A DNA stretch of 64,000 bases. It comes from Cyprinus carpio (lineage: Eukaryota > Chordata > Actinopteri > Cypriniformes > Cyprinidae). Below, in pieces: positions 57,192 through 64,000 of the stretch. The stretch is taken from NCBI RefSeq assembly GCF_018340385.1, contig NC_056608.1, forward strand, positions 22,140,065 through 22,204,064. The letters are read 5' to 3'. Below the pieces are notes generated by a model, which was given only the letters and a program-made list of their open reading frames with translations, did no database searches and was not told the origin of the DNA. The position numbers and the translations under genes are program-made. The first letter of the stretch is position 1. The number at the start of each line of letters is the position of its first letter.

Positions 57192-59035
57192 TGGGCTTCA
57201 GACAGCTGTTCTCAAATTACTCAGCCTTGTACGTAGTTCAGGCTGTTTACCTGGACCCAAGGACTTATTACCCCAATTCACAAGAGTGGAGACAAATTGG
57301 AACCTAATAATTTCAGAGGCATTTGTGTGAGGAGTAATCTGGGGCATAGCAGTATTTTAAACAATAGAATAGTAAACTTCCTTAACGAACACAGTGTCCT
57401 GAGCCCTAGTCAGATTGGCTTTCTTCCTAAATATACAACTACTGACCACATTTATACCCTACACACCCTAATCAATAAACACGTCAAACCGACTAAATAC
57501 GGAAAATATTTGCATGCCTTGTCGATTTAAAAAAAGCATTTGATTTTATTTGGCATGACGAATTATATTACACACATTTACAAGTTGATGTAGGGGGTAA
57601 AGTTTATGCCATTATTAAATCAGTGTATTCAAACAACAAATGTGCAATATGAATTAGCAATAAACATACAGAATTCTTCACCCAGAAAAGAGGAGTGCTT
57701 CAGGGCTGTATCCTGAGTCCAACACTGTTTAACATTTACATTAATGTATTAGCGGTGCAGTTTGAACAGTCTACAACCCCTGGACTTACTCTACAAGACA
57801 AAAACATCAAACTTTTGCTGTACGCAGGTGATCTGGTGCTTCTGTCATCTACCCCACGGGGACTACAGCAGCATCTGGACCTGCTGGAGAACCACAGCCA
57901 GAACTGGGCCCTGGCAGTAAATCTCAAAAAGACCAACATTATGGTCTTTCAGAAAAAGCCCAGATGTTAGAAACACAGATAACAGTTCAGTCTAGGCAGC
58001 ACCGCCCTAGAACACACGATGCAGTACACTTACCTCGGCCTGATCATCGCTGCATCGGGGAGTTTCAGTCTGGCAGTGAATGCTCTCAAAGATAAAGCTT
58101 GAAGAGCTCTATGTGCCATTAAGAGAAAGTTCCAAAATATTGAATTACCAATTCCAATTTGGTGTAAAATATTTGATAGTCTAATTCAGCCCATAGCGCC
58201 ATATGGAAGTGAGGTATGGGGCCCACTCAATGATCAGAGCTACACTAGATGGGACAGACATCCAACAGAAGCCCTACACAAAGAATTCTGCAAAATGATT
58301 CTAAAATTACAAAGGAGAACACCCAATAATACATGCAGAGCAGAATTAGGCCGATTCCCATTGATCATTAATATACAAAAAAAGATCCCTCAAATTCTGG
58401 ATGCATCTAAAATCAAGTCCCACAGAATCGCTACATTTTAAAGCGCTACAAACCCAAGAACTGAACCCAAAAAAAAGTCCTCTAAGTCAGCTGGTTCTGT
58501 GCTATATTGTTAGTCTTTGGTCCATGTGCTGTTGTTGGCATTGGGGAAACAATCAGGAACTTGCCTTTGAGTCTAAAGTTTGAGTGAAAGACTTTCAAGA
58601 AAAAAAAAAATACTGTCTGATTTTTTGGGTTGACGCGAAGAAAGAAAGAAGAAAGATTAACTGAATTCTTGCTGAATGATTTTAATCTCTGCCAAAATAT
58701 GACGGGATAATCAAAAGAATCTTCAAAGCCACTCTAAATGAAAAAGGCCCCCCTCACAGGGGTTTTCTGATGGACAGAATAATTGGACTTCAGTTTGATG
58801 AGTTTAAACAGTCCAAGAGAAGATTCTGACTTGGTAATTGACCATTAGATCAACAGGAGATGAAGATGAGGAGGAGATCTGTCTGATGGTCTGCATGCAC
58901 TCAAACAATCACACTATCAACAGTTATTGGCTAGATAAAATTAGACAAATATTTTGCAGGGAATTTATGCACATTACATTTTCAATAACATCACGGAAGG
59001 TTATTGGTAATGACATGTAAAAGCTGCAATATAAC
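57185..59035 (+). mobile_element. Non-LTR retrotransposon, piece 2 (reverse transcriptase), inactive
   Basis: Successive frames give NNFRGICVRSNLG, ILNNRIVNFLNEHSVLS, QIGFLPKYTTTDHIYTL, VDLKKAFDFIWHD (57521-57559), GCILSPTLFNIYINVLAVQF, LLYAGDLVLLSS and LAVNLKKTNIMVFQKKPRC, then YGSEVWGPL downstream. These are RT fingers, palm and thumb of a fish non-LTR element. The copy is dead: a frameshift near 57510, an in-frame TGA at 57650-57652, and the catalytic YADD reads YAGD (57821-57832). The 3' part past 58600 is increasingly degraded. It continues piece 1 at 52600-52980. Confidence 0.85.
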
Positions 59036-61380
59036 AAAAACCCATCCAGATGGAACATTAAATGAAATGGAAACTCTTAGTATCATTCACCTTCATTTGC
59101 ATTCAAGGTTGTAAACTGAATTATTCATGAACTCAGAGGGGTATAGAGGTCTCATCAAGATGCTTTGATTCAAAAACATTTTACACCATTATCCATTAAA
59201 GCATCACATGGGAATATTGCACAACTTAGAAGCCTATAAGTACACTTTTAAAAGCACAGATGCTTATGTGTTGTCAATATTAATCTGGCTGGTTTAAAGT
59301 TGTATTCCTTGTTATACTGTATATACATATATATATATATATTTGTTTTTATGTTTTTTTTTTTTTTTTATATATATATATATAGCCTTATATATGCCTA
59401 CTTAACCAAGCATTTTTTTTAAGTAATTTTAAAATTATTTAAAAACAAAAACTTCCCCAAAATAAATGTCGACAAAGGTGTCGTGAATGTAATTTTCTTA
59501 TATGTTCTTATATGGAAGTTTTCCAAAAACCCAATCTTTAAAAATCCCATTAAAATTGGATTATCTCTTGTTCTTTCATGATGGGGATACAAAAAAGCAA
59601 TTTTAGATTTGTGGTTTCTATTATTTTATATTATGCATATACACCAGAGAACATGCCAAATATTGCTTCTAGATGTAATGTCTCCCATATCCATTTTCAC
59701 AAAACAAAAATAAAACAACTAAATTGGTTCAATAATCTAGCCCATTGAACGTAATGGAACATTCTTTGGAGAAGCTAATTAAATCCAATTGCAATCATTA
59801 TAGATGATAAATGTCATGGCAGTTACAACAAGTGGACTCCTGCCACTGCTTGCTCTGTGGAGCTCTTAATGCCCTTCCCATAATGCAATGGCTTGGAAAG
59901 GTGTTTGCCTTTCCAAATAATGGGAAACGTTTTTTTTTTTTTTTTTTTTTTTTTATGATGTTTTATTAGAAAGGTTTGGGAGGAGAGCGTCAGATACTTA
60001 GCCTAATCAACACCGGTGGAGCACAATCAAGTTAATCAACACCACAGTATAAATACAGCTGACTTACCTCTGTCCATTGACAGTTTATCAGCATCCCTCC
60101 TCCACCCCATCTCCACACTTCGAGTTCATTATACAACTATACGGGGAGGGGGGTAATCTAGGTTCGGGCCATGCCAAATACGCATTATCATACTTCAGCT
60201 AATTATATGTAAGCATGAACTCATGAAGTGTTCTTTTCTAGAGTGTGTTTATGAGCATGTTTGTGAGTTTGCATATTAGGTGGTTGAATCCAAACAGATG
60301 CATGCTACGAAAACCCCCTGGAAACTATTAAATGTATATTCTGTCATTATTTACTCACTTTTAAGTCAATAAAAACTTCTATGCTTGTATTTTTGACAGT
60401 GGGACACAAAAGGGTGAGTAAATTTAGATTTTTGGCAAAATTGTTCTTTTAGCAAAATGTCTTTAAGTAGATAGCAGGATTCATCTACTCTGCATTAATA
60501 CTCTATTCAGTATTAAATTCATTGTGGATCTGTTAAGCACCTATCAACCATCCAATGATTAATGGGCTCTATTACTGAACAAAATAGGGAGAAACTAAAT
60601 ATATTAAACAGCATTTCATCCTGCATCTACATAGCATATACTGCATACTATTCTGTACAACAAAAAACTATATGTTACAAAGCATTTTAAACTGTAGTAT
60701 GCTGAATGGATGCTACATATGGCCTAAAAAACTCCTGCTTTGCCATTGAGATGAAATTAGAGTTTCAGATCAGTGCGCATCATCTGACACAGACAACAAA
60801 CTTTGTCAGCAAAGTTTAAGACAGTTCTAACATCTTTCCTCTGACAGTTTCATCTCGGTTGTGTGTAGTGACGTGTGAAGAGATTTAGATGCCAGCTAAA
60901 CGCACCATCAGGGCACTGCTGAAATTGTCCGGATGAGCAGCAAAACTTCTTACACAAAAAATAAATCCTGGTCACAAAAAATCCCTTCAAGTAAAAAAAA
61001 AAATAAAAAAAATAAAATAAATAAAAAATCTTAGTCTCAGCTTCAGACAGCAATCAACATTATATATACATTTTTTTTAGGCATTTTTTTTTATAAGATA
61101 TAAGTAATTTTTTATATATTTTTTATTTTTTGAATTATGGAATAATTATTTTTTTGTTTATGTAAAATTGACTAAACCGAATGAAAATGCCATATTATTA
61201 AATACTGACTAAACTAAGGACATTTGATTAAATTAAAAGACCAACAAAACTGTGAAAAAGCAACAGCAATATGATAAGTATCATTAAGACATTAAAAGAT
61301 TAATAATAAAAATGATTATTTTACCAAGTAGCATAATTCATTAGCCTAACTAAAGGCTGTTTACAGTTGGGACACAGAAA
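59036..61380. other. AT-rich DNA with simple repeats, no gene
   Basis: (TA)n/poly-T at 59320-59385 and a 25-nt T run near 59930-59954. 60000-60180 is more GC-rich, with TATAAAT at about 60050 and a GGGGAGGGGGG run, and may be an element fragment. No coding exon supported. Confidence 0.4.
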
Positions 61381-61489
61381 GAATATATAATGTGAGTTCA
61401 CAGGTGGGCAGGTTTCAGACGTGGCTCCTCCAGTCAGCATTCAGAGCCTGATCTTTCTGTTTTATAAAAGTAATCGAACCAAAGGGACT

Positions 61490-62250
61490 CAGTGTGCTCC
61501 ATGTCTCAGTCTCTAAACCTCCAGCTCTCTATATTTTCTGGGCAGCGTGCCGGTTTTGAATGGCACTTCAGGGGAGCTGAACCCCATCTGTATCACATGT
61601 TCCTTCCCAACTACACACTGCTCAACAAACACTCCTGCCTAATTCCTGCCTTCCTCTTCTGGCCCCAACTGCCTTACAGACTCCTCTCTTGTCTTTTCTC
61701 CTCTATCTCTTTATCTCCCGCTCATTTGACTATCCTTGTGCAGATGATTTGTATTCATGCTGAAGTGAGCTCCTGCTCCCCGTGCTCTCAGAAGCCTTGC
61801 TAAGATGGCTGGAGAACTGTTGGATTTGTGTAATACCTCCCCATGGCTTCCTCTTAGCAATCTCATATGCCACATTAACAATCCCATTGGCTCTCCCGTC
61901 ACTCATTGTTGTTTCAACAGGGCAGCGTTGTGTGCGCAGCCTACCAATGCTTCTGCCATGGACGTTTTCCAGTCGTGTTGTCCTGCCAAGGCCTCCCTCA
62001 GGCTGGCTCCTCAGGGCTTTCCCGCAGACAACACTAACGCACTGCAGCACTTTTATTATGAAAAGATGGATGGGGAAAATGCTGTTTGTGTCACCTAGAC
62101 TTTACTTAAACATCTCTAGAGTAACTTTATCCTCTCAGGTAGGGCTCACAGGCATACTAACAGGAAACATGGCTACTTTGGTTGTGTTAGTCTGTCAGGA
62201 AGCTTTAAGAGTAATTATATTAAGGCAAGCAGACAAACTAGCCTCTTGAA
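61490..62250. other. GC-richer unique block with overlapping open frames
   Basis: Three overlapping frames (61782-62249 +, 61805-62098 +, 61730-62050 -) arise from lower stop density. The 61805 frame has a good start context (AAGATGG) and an unbiased peptide (MAGELLDLCNTSPWLPLSNL), but no domain is recognised. It may be a non-coding element; coding status unresolved. Confidence 0.25.
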
Positions 62251-62296
62251 AACCTTATGAATTATAGGCTACGAGGCTGACAATTTAGCAGTTTAA

Positions 62297-62614
62297 AGGC
62301 CCATTCGCAACCAAAATGTTAAATATAACGATAACTAAATTAGGTTCTGTTTATTATAAACACACCCTGCAGTTTTATGGTCTGCCACTTAAAATGCTAG
62401 AGCTATTTAAATGCAGGGTGGTTTCCGATTGGCTGTCAATATTTTTATTATTCACTGGCTGGGAAAAAAAAATGTTTTGAAAGTGAGTCCAACAATATTG
62501 TTCCTCTGTATCATTATACAGGCATTGTGATGTTGACTCCGCTATAAGAACTATTTTGTTTTAAAATTAAATTGTTATCGGTATTGTTATCATCCTTTGT
62601 GTGAACAGGCCTTA
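62297..62614. mobile_element. TIR element with AGGCCCATTCGC ... GTGAACAGGCCT ends
   Basis: Left AGGCCCATTCGCAACCAAAA with AACGATAACTAAA; right ATTGTTATCATCCTTTGTGT then GAACAGGCCT. They are inverted copies, as in a common hAT-like non-autonomous family of teleosts. Non-coding. Confidence 0.7.
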
Positions 62615-62768
62615 ACTGGTGAAGATTTAATAAACCAAATAAATAAATAAATGTGGTATATGAGACTTAAATCAGTATTAAATAGTTGTTTATAAAACAA
62701 TTATAGGCCTAGACAAACATACATTCACAACACTTTACTTAAGTGACATTTAAATGGGAAAACTAAAG

Positions 62769-62872
<104 letters not shown>

Positions 62873-62879
62873 CATATTA

Positions 62880-64000
62880 CAAAGTAAAAATATTTTACAA
62901 AATATTTCGATTTTATTTCAATATATATACTTTAAATGCAGACGCGGTTTGTGGACAATAACATTTTCCTCTTGTAGTAACACTACACGGATCAAGAGCA
63001 TAAATAGCATGCAAGTATTGTGATTTATGACTATTCAATACAGACCCAGTGCCTCAACTAATGAACTAGTCTGTGCAACCCCAACCTACTGTGGACTGTA
63101 TTTATGTAGCACCAAGAAGGTAAAGGAGGTATTGTTACAACCGTTCGATTTTTGTTTTTTCCAATCCACCACACTCACAATCAATTTCTTCTCTGCCCCT
63201 TTTAAACAAGAAGACTATTGCACTCCCATTTAGAAGTTAAAATGGCTAATAATACGGTGTCGCATTCCTCAAAGAGTTGCACCTTGAATGAGTTTTAAAA
63301 CAAAACAAACGGCTCATACTAAAACAGTAGTGTTCAGCCAGCAGGAAGAGGATCCGCTCGAGAAAAACTGTTTTATATTCCCATGCATCCTTGACTGACA
63401 GATTGCATTCAGCAGGATATCCGCAGCCCTTCCTCGGGTGTTTCTCGCCATCCATCACTTTCATTTAATTATTGCATCCATTAACCATGTGACACCACAG
63501 GTTACACCATGCTAAGGCTCACCCCGCGAGACCAAATTTTTCCGCAATTAAGCCAATCATATGCATGTCTTTTTAATAATGTGAATCGCAGAGTCATTTG
63601 CGCCCCTGGTGTAGATTGAACAGCAGCTAATTCCCGCTCAAAATGAGCAGCCGAGGAAATAACGGGTCAGTTTGGCTCCCACCTCATGTTTTATTCCCAG
63701 CGGCCTCGGTGAGAGATTGATCTGGCCTTACACTGCTTCTGTCTGGGTGCGTAAATAACGAATGCAGGGCAGTGCTGGCTTAGTTGTGCATTGGTGTGTG
63801 AAGATGATTAGCTAATTAGACTGTCAAGCCCTTCCCTTATTCCAAGTTCAGATGGACCCTCATTACTGGCCATTACAGACCGTGAACCATGGGGCAGATG
63901 ATTTAGATTAGAAACTCTACAAAGTTTACATTTAAAACACAGCCACATGGTCACAGCGGCTCAATGTCCTTTACTGAAACAGTTTTCTGTAGACAGCCAT
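62880..64000. other. Unique DNA, candidate conserved non-coding element at 63480-64000
   Basis: Balanced composition, no repeats. It contains GATTAGCTAATTAGAC (homeobox-type palindrome), CCAATCATATGCATG (octamer-like) and TCAATGTCC. No coding exon supported. The element guess is from composition and motif density only. Confidence 0.3.

Overview
This is vertebrate nuclear DNA, almost certainly from a cyprinid fish. The base composition is AT-rich. There are long (TA)n, (GT)n and (GA)n arrays, and many copies of foldback and MITE families that I associate with carp, goldfish and zebrafish relatives. The only clearly intact gene has GT-AG introns. No prokaryotic organisation, CRISPR array or operon is present.

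Region 1 (1-20659 and its 3' UTR to about 21190) is the 3' half of tcerg1l (transcription elongation regulator 1-like), on the + strand. I could join nine coding exons with matching phases and consensus splice sites. They give 332 codons to a stop at 20657-20659. The order is a Ser/Thr/Val-rich segment, a WW domain split by an intron inside its first Trp codon, an acidic linker, a first FF domain, a charged helix and a second FF-type domain. The 5' exons are not recognised here and probably lie upstream. The introns hold repeats, including a tRNA-like tandem array at 19400-20135 with a small MITE nested in it, and one antisense open frame with a good splice donor (7709-7841).

Region 2 (about 21.2-49 kb) looks like a gene desert downstream of tcerg1l. 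It holds foldback elements (21160-21410, 21480-21780, 26215-27395, 28123-29062, 36831-37519, 43266-43520), a 5'-truncated L2-like LINE (47320-47776), microsatellites, and stretches of balanced-composition unique DNA that could hold conserved non-coding elements.

Region 3 (about 49-59 kb) is a mosaic of mobile DNA. It has a degenerate 70-76 bp tandem repeat, a probable hAT-type transposon 5' end, an unrecognised terminal-exon-like frame (51238-51432), and one non-LTR retrotransposon in two collinear pieces (52600-52980 and 57185-59035). About 4.2 kb lies between the two pieces. That block holds, on the minus strand, a decayed terminal exon of a multicopy teleost gene family, duplicated small exon-like units with splice signals, and a putative NRF1/E-box promoter. 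It is the most unusual part of the window.

Region 4 (59-64 kb) is mostly unique DNA with a TIR element (62297-62614), a (TA)n(TG)n array and a conserved-looking, homeobox-site-bearing stretch at the end. I saw no convincing new enzymatic or defence system. All family assignments were made by eye, without alignment.
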